Positions 8,461 through 16,319 of a DNA stretch of 37,520 bases are shown piece after piece. The position numbers and the translations under genes were made by a program. The DNA is from Gammaproteobacteria bacterium (GTDB lineage Bacteria; Pseudomonadota; Gammaproteobacteria; Pseudomonadales; Azotimanducaceae). The stretch covers positions 1 through 37,520 of the forward strand of contig VYDB01000121.1 of NCBI GenBank assembly GCA_009843635.1. Reading direction: 5' to 3'. The notes under the pieces were generated by a model. That model saw only the letters and a list, made by a program, of their open reading frames with translations, made no database searches and was not told the origin of the DNA. The stretch's first letter is position 1, and every line of letters begins with the position of its first letter.

Positions 8461-9146
8461 AAACTCCCGACCGCTCTCCAAGAGCCCAATCGAGGGCGGG
8501 ACGCCCTCGCTCCGGGGGACTGCGCTGGGCTTGGGACCTGCGGTCGGCGGGGGTTGACGAGGCGGGACGCGGGCCGTTGGCCGGTGCGGTCGTCGCCGGG
8601 GCGGTGATGCTTGATCCTCAGCGCCCCATCGACGGGCTCAAGGACTCCAAGCGGCTGTCCGCCAAGCGCCGGGATGAACTCGCGGCTTTGATTCGCGAGC
8701 GCGCCATCACCTATGCCTTAGGTCGTGCGGAGGTCGCTGAGATTGATCGGCTCAACATTCTGCAAGCCACCCTGCTCGCCATGCGCAGGGCGGTTGCCGG
8801 TTTGGCCGTGCAGCCTGAACGAGTGTTCGTTGACGGCAATCGCTGCCCGGAATTGGACGTGCCCACGGTGGCGGTGGTCGGCGGCGATGCTTGGCTTGCG
8901 CCGATCAGCGCCGGAGCCATCTTGGCCAAGACCGCCCGCGATGCGGAGATGGCCCGATTGGCCGCCGACTTTCCGGGCTACGGCTTCGAACGGCACAAAG
9001 GGTACGGCACCAAGGCACACCTCGCTGCCCTTGAGGCGCTAGGACCTTGCCCGATTCATCGCGCAAGCTTTGCGCCGGTGCGGGCTGCTGCTAAATTGAA
9101 CCACCGAGGTAATCAGGAAGGGTCGCGGTCCGATGAGCGCTGTTGA
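8457..9146 (+). CDS. rnhB: Ribonuclease HII
   Basis: RNase HII cleaves the RNA strand of RNA-DNA hybrids and removes single ribonucleotides from DNA. The 229-residue protein shows [16 protein letters not shown] (catalytic D34, E35), D126 in VDGN and D162 in TARDAEM, giving the full acidic set, plus LKDSKRLS and the C-terminal [10 protein letters not shown]. About 25 residues precede the catalytic domain. Part of that extension is encoded by a perfect palindrome (8491-8509), suggesting an inserted repeat. The ATG at 8457 overlaps the lpxB stop by 4 nt and the stop overlaps the dnaE start by 14 nt, so all three are coupled. A much longer upstream reading of this frame is out-of-frame lpxB and was discarded. 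Confidence 0.96.
   Translation: MKTPDRSPRAQSRAGRPRSGGLRWAWDLRSAGVDEAGRGPLAGAVVAGAVMLDPQRPIDGLKDSKRLSAKRRDELAALIRERAITYALGRAEVAEIDRLNILQATLLAMRRAVAGLAVQPERVFVDGNRCPELDVPTVAVVGGDAWLAPISAGAILAKTARDAEMARLAADFPGYGFERHKGYGTKAHLAALEALGPCPIHRASFAPVRAAAKLNHRGNQEGSRSDERC
8491..8509 (+). repeat. Perfect palindrome inside rnhB (possible dispersed repeat)
   Basis: CGAGGGCG and CGCCCTCG form an 8-bp perfect inverted repeat around a 3-nt GGA loop, followed by CTCCGGGGGA. It encodes part of [10 protein letters not shown] in the N-terminal extension of RNase HII, which other RNase HII proteins generally lack. The shape resembles small GC-rich palindromic elements scattered in many bacterial genomes, here read in frame. 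Confidence 0.55.
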
Positions 9147-12100
9147 GTTTGTCCATCTGCGCACCCACAGCGAGTACTCCATCGTTGATGGCCTCGCTGG
9201 CGTCGACGACCTGGCGCGCCGCGCCGCCGAGCTCGGCATGGGCGCCATTGGCCTCACCGACCACGGCAACCTGTTCGGGTTGATCAAGTTCTATCGCGCC
9301 TGCCTCAAGGCAGGGATCAAGCCGATCGTTGGGGTGGACTTGCCGCACCAAGCCGCTGATGCGGGAGAGCCGTTGCGCTTGACGGTGATCGCCTGCGGTT
9401 CGGTGGGCTACCGCAACTTGATTCAACTCGCCTCGCTGGCCTACGTGGGAGGCGAACATCACGGTGCCGTGACCACCGCGGAAGTTCTCGACCGCAGCGA
9501 TGGCCTCATCGCGCTCTCCGGAGCGCGGGATACCGAGGTTGGCAGAGCGCTCCTGCGCGATGACGACAAAGGCGCTGTGCACGCCGCCGGCATCTTGGCG
9601 GAGCGTTTTGGGGATCGCTTCTACCTGGAGGCGCAGCGCACGGGCCGCGAGGACGAGGAAACGTGCCTGCGGGGGGCGGTTGCGCTTGCGGAGCGGCTCG
9701 AACTGCCGATGGTGGCCACCAACGAAGCCTGCTTTCTTGCCCCGGAGGACTTTGAGGCCCACGAAACCCGGGTCTGCATCCACGAAGGCAAAGTGGTCAA
9801 CGACCCCCGCCGGCCGCGGCGCTACTCTGCGGAACAGCACTTGAAAGGCCCTGAAGACATGGCGCAGTTGTTCGCCGACCTGCCGGAGGCATTGGCCAAC
9901 AGCGTGGAGATCGCCAAGCGCTGCACCTTGGAGCTTGAACTCGACAAGCCGCAACTGCCTGACTATCCGGTACCCAAGGGCGAGTCCTTGGAGAGCTTCC
10001 TGGCCAAGGCCGCCGAGAAGGGGCTTGCCGAGCGCCTTGAAGAGCTGCGTGCCTTGAATGCCTATGCCCTTGACGAGTCGGCCTATCGGGATCGCTTGGC
10101 CGATGAGCTCCGCATCATCAACGAGACAGGCTTTCCGGGCTATTTTCTCGTGGTCATGGAGTTCATCGCTTGGGCCAAGGAACAGGGCATTCCGGTCGGA
10201 CCGGGCCGGGGCTCCGGTGCGGGGTCGCTAGTGGCCTACGCGCTGCGCATCACGGACTTGGATCCCGTCCATTACGACCTGTTGTTTGAGCGCTTCCTCA
10301 ACCCGGAGCGGGTTTCGATGCCGGATTTTGACGTGGACTTCTGCGTGGAGGGCCGCGACCGGGTCATTCACCACGTCAGCGAGCTATACGGCAATGATGC
10401 GGTCAGCCAGATTGCCACCTTCGGCACCATGGCCGCCAAGGCGGTGGTCCGCGACGTGGCCCGTGCCCAGGGCAAGCCCTACGCCTTGGGGGACAAGCTC
10501 TCCAAGCTCATTCCCAACGAACTCAACATCAAGCTGCGCGACGCCGTGGCCAAGAGCCCGGAACTCCGCGACTTCATCAGCGGCGACGAGGAAGCCGCCG
10601 AGATCATGGACATGGGCTACAAGCTCGAAGGCATCGTGCGCAACGTCGGGCGACACGCCGGCGGAGTGGTGATCGCGCCGTCCCGGCTGACCGATTTCGT
10701 GCCGCTTTACGTCGATGAGCGCAGCGACAGCCTGATTTCGCAATACGACAAGGACGATGTGGAGAAGGCGGGCTTGGTGAAGTTCGACTTCCTGGGATTG
10801 ACCACGCTGACCATCATCGATTGGGCTGTGCAAACCATCAACCGCGCCATCGAAGCTCGGGGCGGCGGGACGCCGGTGGACATCAACCGAGTGCCCCTGG
10901 ACGATGCAGCCACCTTCGATCTGCTCAAGCGTGCCGAGACCACCGCCGTGTTCCAACTGGAATCCCGGGGGATGAAGGACTTGGTGCGCCGCCTGCTGCC
11001 GGACCGCTTCGACGACATCCTGGCATTGGTGGCGTTGTTCAGGCCCGGCCCGTTGGACAACGGCACCCACGACGACTACATCAACCGCAAGCACGGCAAG
11101 GAGGGCGTGTCCTATCCCCATGATGACTTGGAGCCGGTGCTGAGCAGCACCTTCGGCACCATCATCTACCAGGAGCAGGTGATGCAGATCGCCCGCCTGC
11201 TGGCTGGGTTCAGCCTCGGCCAGGCGGACATCCTGCGCAAGGCCATGGGCAAGAAGGACCCGCAGGAGATGGCCAAGGTGCGCAGCGACTTCCTCGCCGG
11301 AGCCGATGCCAACGGCGTGTCGGACAAGCTCGCCCAGGGCCTGTTCAAAGAAATGGAAACCTTTGCGGGATATGCCTTCAACAAGTCCCACTCCGCCACC
11401 TACGGCCTGATCGCCTACCAGACGGCTTGGTTGAAGGCCCACTACCCGGCGGAGTTCATGGCCGCCAACCTGTCCGCCGCCATGGACCACACCGACAAGG
11501 TGGTCACGCTGATCAACGAGGTGCGTCGCATGGGCCTTAAGCTGCGGCCGCCCAGCGTCAACCTAAGCGAGTTCCGCTTCTCGGTCATCGACGGCGACAT
11601 CATCTACGGATTGGGCGCGGTGCGCGGCGTCGGGTGGATGCCGGTGGAGAGCATTATTCAAGCCCGCAAAGCGGGGGTCCAAGCCCCCAAAGCGGGAGTC
11701 GAAGGGCGCCAGGACGGGCGCTTTGAGAGTTTGGCCGCGTTTTGCCTGCGGGTTGACGTCAAGCGGGCCAACAAGCGCGTGATCGAGGCCTTGATCCATG
11801 CGGGGGCCATGGATGAGTTGGGCGCTGCGGGCGAGGACTTGGGTTTGGTCCGCGCCAAGCTGCTCGGTGAACTCGACCAGGCCCTGCAGGCGGCGGACCA
11901 GCAGTCTCGAGACGCGGCGCTCGGCATCGGCGACCTGTTCGGCGGCGTCGGCGAGGATCGCCAGCCGGCCCTGCGGGCCGCCATCAAGCCGCAACCCTTC
12001 CAGGAGCGGATCGAATTGGAGCGGGGCGCGCTCGGTCTGTACCTCACCGGTCATCCCGTGGAGCCCCTCTTCGCCGAATTCAGCGCCCGTTGCCAGCGCC

Positions 12101-12648
12101 TTGATGAACTGCGGCCAAAGGAGGCCGAGCGGGTTTTCGGCCTCTTGATCGACTTACGAAGAATGCGCGGCAGAAAGGGCCGCAACGCGGGCCAGGAGTG
12201 GGCGGTGGCCGTGATTGACGACAGCACCGCGCGCGTTGAAGCAATGGTTTACGCCAAGACCTACGAGAGAATCGGGCACAAGCTGGAACAGGGGCAAGTC
12301 CTCGTCCTGGAGGGTGAGGTGCAGCCGGACGAATACAACGGCGCCCACAAGATCATCGTGGAGACCGCCCTCACCATCGACGAATGGCGTGAGGAGAACC
12401 GGCCGATCCTGCGCATCGACATGAGCCACAAGGACGCACCCGCAGACTTTTCCAGCCGTCTGGCAGCCAGCTTGCAGCCCTATCGAGTGGCGGAGGGCGG
12501 CTCGCCGGTCTTCATTGACTACCAAGCGCCGAAGACCGCTGGCAGCATTCGCTTGGGCTGGCGGGTCAAGGCCAGCGAAGCCTTGGTGACGCACCTGAAG
12601 ACCGAATATGGCGACGACCGCGTCAGGGTGCGCATGGACGGTCGGTGA
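9133..12648 (+). CDS. dnaE: DNA polymerase III alpha subunit
   Basis: The 1171-residue replicative polymerase. An N-terminal PHP domain ([33 protein letters not shown]) is followed by the C-family polymerase domain with PDFDVDFC at 397-404 (catalytic D400, D402) and D552 in VKFDFLGL. These agree with E. coli D401, D403 and D555. [15 protein letters not shown] lies in the fingers, GIGDLF near 931-936 is a likely beta-clamp motif, and an OB fold occupies about 1000-1085. An in-frame duplication at residues 843-856 sits in the (HhH)2 region and is absent from E. coli DnaE. Start ATG 9133 overlaps rnhB, and the TGA overlaps the tilS GTG (GTGA at 12645-12648). In most Gammaproteobacteria accA follows dnaE; here it does not. 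Confidence 0.98.
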   Translation: MSAVEFVHLRTHSEYSIVDGLAGVDDLARRAAELGMGAIGLTDHGNLFGLIKFYRACLKAGIKPIVGVDLPHQAADAGEPLRLTVIACGSVGYRNLIQLASLAYVGGEHHGAVTTAEVLDRSDGLIALSGARDTEVGRALLRDDDKGAVHAAGILAERFGDRFYLEAQRTGREDEETCLRGAVALAERLELPMVATNEACFLAPEDFEAHETRVCIHEGKVVNDPRRPRRYSAEQHLKGPEDMAQLFADLPEALANSVEIAKRCTLELELDKPQLPDYPVPKGESLESFLAKAAEKGLAERLEELRALNAYALDESAYRDRLADELRIINETGFPGYFLVVMEFIAWAKEQGIPVGPGRGSGAGSLVAYALRITDLDPVHYDLLFERFLNPERVSMPDFDVDFCVEGRDRVIHHVSELYGNDAVSQIATFGTMAAKAVVRDVARAQGKPYALGDKLSKLIPNELNIKLRDAVAKSPELRDFISGDEEAAEIMDMGYKLEGIVRNVGRHAGGVVIAPSRLTDFVPLYVDERSDSLISQYDKDDVEKAGLVKFDFLGLTTLTIIDWAVQTINRAIEARGGGTPVDINRVPLDDAATFDLLKRAETTAVFQLESRGMKDLVRRLLPDRFDDILALVALFRPGPLDNGTHDDYINRKHGKEGVSYPHDDLEPVLSSTFGTIIYQEQVMQIARLLAGFSLGQADILRKAMGKKDPQEMAKVRSDFLAGADANGVSDKLAQGLFKEMETFAGYAFNKSHSATYGLIAYQTAWLKAHYPAEFMAANLSAAMDHTDKVVTLINEVRRMGLKLRPPSVNLSEFRFSVIDGDIIYGLGAVRGVGWMPVESIIQARKAGVQAPKAGVEGRQDGRFESLAAFCLRVDVKRANKRVIEALIHAGAMDELGAAGEDLGLVRAKLLGELDQALQAADQQSRDAALGIGDLFGGVGEDRQPALRAAIKPQPFQERIELERGALGLYLTGHPVEPLFAEFSARCQRLDELRPKEAERVFGLLIDLRRMRGRKGRNAGQEWAVAVIDDSTARVEAMVYAKTYERIGHKLEQGQVLVLEGEVQPDEYNGAHKIIVETALTIDEWREENRPILRIDMSHKDAPADFSSRLAASLQPYRVAEGGSPVFIDYQAPKTAGSIRLGWRVKASEALVTHLKTEYGDDRVRVRMDGR
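11659..11700 (+). repeat. In-frame 21-nt tandem duplication within dnaE
   Basis: Two adjacent 21-nt copies (11659-11679 and 11680-11700) differ at only two positions and encode QARKAGV and QAPKAGV (residues 843-849 and 850-856). The first copy contains the inverted repeat CCCGC-AAA-GCGGG, and the junction also pairs (GGGGG with CCCCC). E. coli DnaE has only a short EARNKGG-type turn here, so this is an insertion of about 13 residues. Confidence 0.8.
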
Positions 12649-13880
12649 AGGATCTCATCCGCCACCTGCGCGTCGAATTGGCTGGCGTAGACCACCAACG
12701 CTTGGCCGTGGCCTTCTCCGGTGGCCTCGACTCGACCGTTCTCCTGCATGCCGCCGCCGCCCTGCCGGCCCCGGTGCTCGCCGTACACGTCAATCACGGC
12801 CTGCATCCAAGCGCCGACCAGTGGCAGGCGCATTGCGCAGCGGTCTGCAGGTCACTGGGCATCGAACTGCTATGCCAGCGCGTTGAGGTGGCGGCGGGCA
12901 ACGTCGAGGCGCAAGCACGGCGCGCCCGCTACCAAGCCTTTGACGCCCTATTGGACGCTGGCGATCTCTTGCTGCTGGCCCACCACCAAGACGACCAGGC
13001 GGAAACGGTGCTGATGCGGCTCGCCCAGGGGCGGGGCGCTGCGGCCATGCCCCGCACCCGGCGACTGCCTGGCGGCGCGGCGCTGCTGCGTCCGTTCCTC
13101 GGCATCCCGAAGCGCACGCTGCAGGCCGCCGCCGAAGAGCTTGGCCTTGACTGGTTGGAGGATCCCAGCAACGCCGACGCCACCTACGACCGCAACTTCC
13201 TGCGCCATGAGGGTCTGCCCCACCTGGCCGAACGCTGGCCCGGCCTGAATGCCGCCTTGGCGCGCGCCGGGAAGGCCCAAGCCGACACCGAAGCGTTGTT
13301 GCGCCATCTGCTGAATCGCGAGGCGCTGCCCTTGAACGACTTGCCGCTTGACCTTCGGCCACTGGCGCTGCGCGCTTGGCTGGCCCGTTTCGATGAACAG
13401 GGCGCCAGCGAACGGGCGTTGGCTGAATTCGCGGCCCAGTTCGAGGCCCCAACCGACGCCCAACCGGAACTGCGCTTGCGCCGCGGGTGCCTGCGCCGTT
13501 GGCGCGGCGCGGCGCACTACGTTGCGCCACCTCCGGCCTTGGCGCCCTGCTATGAACTGCAGCCGCCCGGCGCGTTGCGGCTGCCCCACGGCGAATTGGT
13601 GGTTGAACGAGCCGGCAGCGGCGGGTTTTGCGCGGCGGGCGTCTTGACTGTTCGATTCCGCCGCGGCGGGGAACGGCTTCGGTCAGCCCAGGGGTCGCGG
13701 TCGCTCAAGCAGGCGATGCAGGATGCCGGCCTGCCGCCTTGGCTAAGATCCAGCTACCCGTTGCTGTACAGTGGCGATGCGTTGGTCGCGGTTCCGGGCA
13801 TTGCGGCTGCTGCCTGCGATGAGCGGAAGGCGGAACCGCGCTGGCGAGCGATTTGGAACAAGGGGGGAAAACTTGGCTGA
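12645..13880 (+). CDS. tilS: tRNA(Ile)-lysidine synthetase
   Basis: TilS attaches lysine to C34 of the tRNA-Ile CAU anticodon, changing its charging and decoding from Met to Ile; it is essential in most bacteria. The 411-residue protein has the PP-loop SGGLDST at 25-31, VHVNHGLHP, the LLLAHHQDDQAETVLMRL segment and WLEDPSNAD-YDRNFLRH, all typical of TilS. A C-terminal substrate-binding region with RFRRGGERL and LKQAMQDAGLPPWLR follows. The GTG start overlaps the dnaE stop (GTGA). The 3' end overlaps the TTG start of the LacI-type gene by 8 nt. Confidence 0.96.
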   Translation: MKDLIRHLRVELAGVDHQRLAVAFSGGLDSTVLLHAAAALPAPVLAVHVNHGLHPSADQWQAHCAAVCRSLGIELLCQRVEVAAGNVEAQARRARYQAFDALLDAGDLLLLAHHQDDQAETVLMRLAQGRGAAAMPRTRRLPGGAALLRPFLGIPKRTLQAAAEELGLDWLEDPSNADATYDRNFLRHEGLPHLAERWPGLNAALARAGKAQADTEALLRHLLNREALPLNDLPLDLRPLALRAWLARFDEQGASERALAEFAAQFEAPTDAQPELRLRRGCLRRWRGAAHYVAPPPALAPCYELQPPGALRLPHGELVVERAGSGGFCAAGVLTVRFRRGGERLRSAQGSRSLKQAMQDAGLPPWLRSSYPLLYSGDALVAVPGIAAAACDERKAEPRWRAIWNKGGKLG

Positions 13881-14913
13881 AGCCGGCCCCAAGAAGGTCA
13901 CCATTTTCGATGTTGCCGAGCGTGCGGGCGTTTCCATCAAGACCGTCTCGCGGGTGGTGAACAACGAATCCAACGTGCGCGATGCGACCCGCGAGAAGGT
14001 GCTGGGCGCCATCCGTGAACTGCACTACAAGCCCAACGCAGCCGCCCGGGAGTTATCCGGCAAGCGTTCGCGCCTGGTGGGGCTGGTTTACGAGAACGCC
14101 CAGGAATTCAGCTACCTCAAGGACGTGCTCAACGGCACGCTCGATGCTTGCGAGGCGCGGGGCTACTCGCTTCTGCTTTGCCCCCTCGCTTTGCCGAACC
14201 CCGACATCGCGGCGCGGGTCAGGGAGTTCGCCACCCAGGCCCGCGTCGAAGGCATTGTTCTGCCTGCCCCATTGGGGGACGTTCCGGCCGTCACCGCGCT
14301 GCTGCAGCAATTGCGCATTCCCGTTGCTGCGATAGCCCCCAAGGATCCGCAGCCCGAGGAGATCAACGTGAGCTGCAATGACGGGGAGGCGACCCATTCT
14401 CTCGCGGAGGTCCTGATTGAACAGGGACATCGAGCCATCGGGTTCATCAAGGGGCATCCGGACCATGGCGCGAGCGCCGTGCGGTTTGCCGGATACCGGC
14501 GTGCCTTGGAACGGCATGGCATCGCATTCTCGGCCGCCTTGGTTCGGCAGGGCTACTTCGATTTCGATTCCGGCAAGACCGCGGCGAGCGAACTGCTCGA
14601 TCTGGCGGAACCGCCGAGCGCCATCGTCGCGAGCAACGACGACATGGCTGCGGGTGTTTTGTTCGAGGCCCGGGAGCGGGGCTTGTCCGTGCCCGGTGAC
14701 CTGTCCGTTGTCGGCTTTGACGACACCCAGATCGCCTCTCGCCTGTGGCCGCCGCTTACCACGGTGCGCCAACCCATCATGCAGATGGCCGAAACCGCCG
14801 CCGGGCTCCTGATCGACAAGTTGAACGGCGAGGCGGTGCAATCGCCGGACGAGCCGTTCGAATGCGAAGTGGTCATCCGCAACTCCACCGCACCAGTGGC
14901 GTCAACCACCTGA
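13873..14913 (+). CDS. LacI/GalR-family transcriptional regulator of the carbohydrate locus
   Basis: A 346-residue repressor-type regulator. The helix-turn-helix is at about 11-30 (IFDVAERAGVSIKTVSRVVN), the hinge helix YKPNAAARELSGKRS precedes LVGLVYEN, and a periplasmic-binding-like sugar sensor domain follows to ASNDDMAAGVLFEARERG and VVGFDDTQIASRLWPPLTTVRQP. I chose the TTG at 13873 because AGGGGGG (13861-13867) lies 5 nt upstream and the protein then starts just before the HTH as in the family. A longer frame to 13771 would only add tilS-overlapping residues. The gene overlaps tilS by 8 nt, so it may be transcribed with the housekeeping cluster. Palindromes of the kind LacI proteins bind occur 20 nt after its stop and before the receptor gene, so it very probably represses those genes until a sugar ligand releases it. 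The ligand is unknown; a beta-glucoside or similar oligosaccharide fits the neighbours. Confidence 0.93.
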   Translation: MAEAGPKKVTIFDVAERAGVSIKTVSRVVNNESNVRDATREKVLGAIRELHYKPNAAARELSGKRSRLVGLVYENAQEFSYLKDVLNGTLDACEARGYSLLLCPLALPNPDIAARVREFATQARVEGIVLPAPLGDVPAVTALLQQLRIPVAAIAPKDPQPEEINVSCNDGEATHSLAEVLIEQGHRAIGFIKGHPDHGASAVRFAGYRRALERHGIAFSAALVRQGYFDFDSGKTAASELLDLAEPPSAIVASNDDMAAGVLFEARERGLSVPGDLSVVGFDDTQIASRLWPPLTTVRQPIMQMAETAAGLLIDKLNGEAVQSPDEPFECEVVIRNSTAPVASTT

Positions 14914-14931
14914 TACTTCACCTCTACTTCA

Positions 14932-14961
14932 TTGACAGCGCTGTCAGCTACTTGGTAAAAC
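14932..14961 (+). promoter_or_regulatory. Candidate sigma70 promoter of the glycosidase operon
   Basis: TTGACA (14932-14937) is a consensus -35 box. TAAAAC (14956-14961) at 18-nt spacing is a 4/6 match to the -10 box. The -35 box overlaps the LacI operator, so binding would block RNA polymerase. The first gene starts 41 nt further down with AAGGGGAGG before it. Confidence 0.6.
14933..14946. promoter_or_regulatory. LacI-type operator O1
   Basis: TGACAGCGCTGTCA is a perfect 14-bp palindrome with the central CG typical of LacI-family operators. It lies 20 nt after the LacI-type gene, over the -35 box of the promoter of the next gene. Two close variants (18110-18123, 18144-18157) occur only before the receptor gene, which supports a shared regulator. 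Confidence 0.75.
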
Positions 14962-15001
14962 ACCGCGCCTTGTAACTGCCAAGGTTGAAAAAGGGGAGGC
15001 A

Positions 15002-16300
15002 ATGGGCGTACGAGCGCCAGCCCGTCGGGCGTTGCTGTGCCTGGCCGGCGTGTCGATGATCAGCGCCGCCATTGCGCAATCCGCTCCGGTGCCCGTGGAA
15101 ATCAAGGGCGAGGCCGGCCACTTCAGGCTGTTCCGTGGCGGCGAACCCTATGAGGTCCGGGGTGCCGGCACCCAGTCCGTGGACGATCTCGACTCGCTCG
15201 CCCGTCACGGGGCCAACTCGGTGCGGAACTGGGCGGTTGGCGACGGCAGCGTTCTCGACCGGGCGCAGGAACTCGGTCTCACGGTGGCCTTGTGCCTCGA
15301 CATCGAACGGGAACGGCATGGCTTCGACTACAGCGATGCAGCGGCGGTCAACGAACAGTTCAATCGCGTACGGGCTGAAGTTCTGGCGCATCGGCACCAT
15401 CCGGCGCTGCTGGTCTGGATCATCGGCAACGAGTTGAACCACGACTACCGCAACCCTGCCGTTTACGATGCCGTGAACGACATCTCGAAGATGATTCACG
15501 AACTCGACCCCCACCATCCGACCACCACGACCACGGCAGGCATTGACCCGTCATTGGCGCGGGTGATCGAGGCGCGGGCGCCGGACTTGGACTTCCTGAG
15601 TGTCCAAGTTTATGGCGGGCTGGTCGATCTGCCGGAAGCCTGGGTGAATGTTCGCTTGGAGATGCCGCTGATGGTGACGGAGTGGGGCACCATCGGCCAT
15701 TGGGAAGTGCCGCGGACGACTTGGGGAGCGCCCATCGAGCCTACGAGCACGGAAAAGGCGCACCGCTTCCTGGAGGGATACGAGCGGGTGCTGGCGCCGA
15801 TGTCCGGCAGGCTGATCGGCAACTATGCGTTCTTGTGGGGTCAGAAGCAGGAACGCACCCCCACTTGGTACGGGGTTTTTACGGCAGACGGCCGACGCAC
15901 GGAGGCGGCCGATGCGTTGCAACGCGTTTGGACCGGGCGCTGGCCAGCGAATCGCGCGCCCCGATTGCACGACCTGCTGTTGGACGGCAAACGCGCCACG
16001 GACGACGTGCGCTTGGCGCCAGGCGGCTCCTATGTCGCGTCCGTGCGGGCCGCAGACCCAGACCGGGATGCGCTGACCTATGACTGGCGCGTGATGCGGG
16101 AAAGCGACGCCACGCAGTCCGGCGGCGACCCGGAGGACATCCCTGAGGAATACCGCCTACCCAACTCGGACGTTCGGTCCGCCGAGATCTCCTGGCGTGC
16201 GCCGCAGGAACCGGGCGCGTACCGCCTTTATGTTTACGTGGACGATGACCAAGGCGGCGCCGCGCACGCCAACGTCCCTTTTTTGGTCGTCGGAACCTGA
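15002..16300 (+). CDS. Exported clan GH-A glycoside hydrolase (GH2/GH5-like barrel) with Ig-like C-terminal domain
   Basis: A 432-residue enzyme with a signal peptide (about residues 1-25, AIAQS cleavage region), so probably periplasmic. The middle is a TIM barrel of clan GH-A. WIIGNELNH carries the likely acid/base E144 after the conserved Asn, and LMVTEWGT carries the likely nucleophile E227. Residues 320-432 (RLAPGGSYVASVRAADPDRD... to VDDDQGGAAHANVPFLVV) look like a PKD/Ig-like beta-sandwich. It lacks the two beta-sandwich domains that precede the barrel in ordinary GH2 enzymes, so the exact family (GH2-C-like, GH5, or a GH17/GH72-like glucanase) cannot be settled by reading. As first gene after a LacI operator and just before a GH3 gene (GGAGGT between them), it probably trims an imported oligosaccharide, perhaps a beta-glucan. 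Confidence 0.82.
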   Translation: MGVRAPARRALLCLAGVSMISAAIAQSAPVPVEIKGEAGHFRLFRGGEPYEVRGAGTQSVDDLDSLARHGANSVRNWAVGDGSVLDRAQELGLTVALCLDIERERHGFDYSDAAAVNEQFNRVRAEVLAHRHHPALLVWIIGNELNHDYRNPAVYDAVNDISKMIHELDPHHPTTTTTAGIDPSLARVIEARAPDLDFLSVQVYGGLVDLPEAWVNVRLEMPLMVTEWGTIGHWEVPRTTWGAPIEPTSTEKAHRFLEGYERVLAPMSGRLIGNYAFLWGQKQERTPTWYGVFTADGRRTEAADALQRVWTGRWPANRAPRLHDLLLDGKRATDDVRLAPGGSYVASVRAADPDRDALTYDWRVMRESDATQSGGDPEDIPEEYRLPNSDVRSAEISWRAPQEPGAYRLYVYVDDDQGGAAHANVPFLVVGT

Positions 16301-16319
16301 TTGAACTGGAGGTCGTTCG

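Noticed and set aside
10384-11490. 368-codon minus-strand frame within dnaE
   Set aside because: Antisense to the polymerase catalytic domain; no ribosome site and no family resemblance.
11659-11700. Repeat pair considered as a CRISPR or VNTR array
   Set aside because: Only two adjacent copies without spacers, in frame inside dnaE; it is a local duplication.
13771-13872. Longer N-terminus for the LacI-type regulator
   Set aside because: It would lie wholly within tilS and put 34 odd residues before the HTH; the TTG at 13873 has a strong AGGGGGG site.
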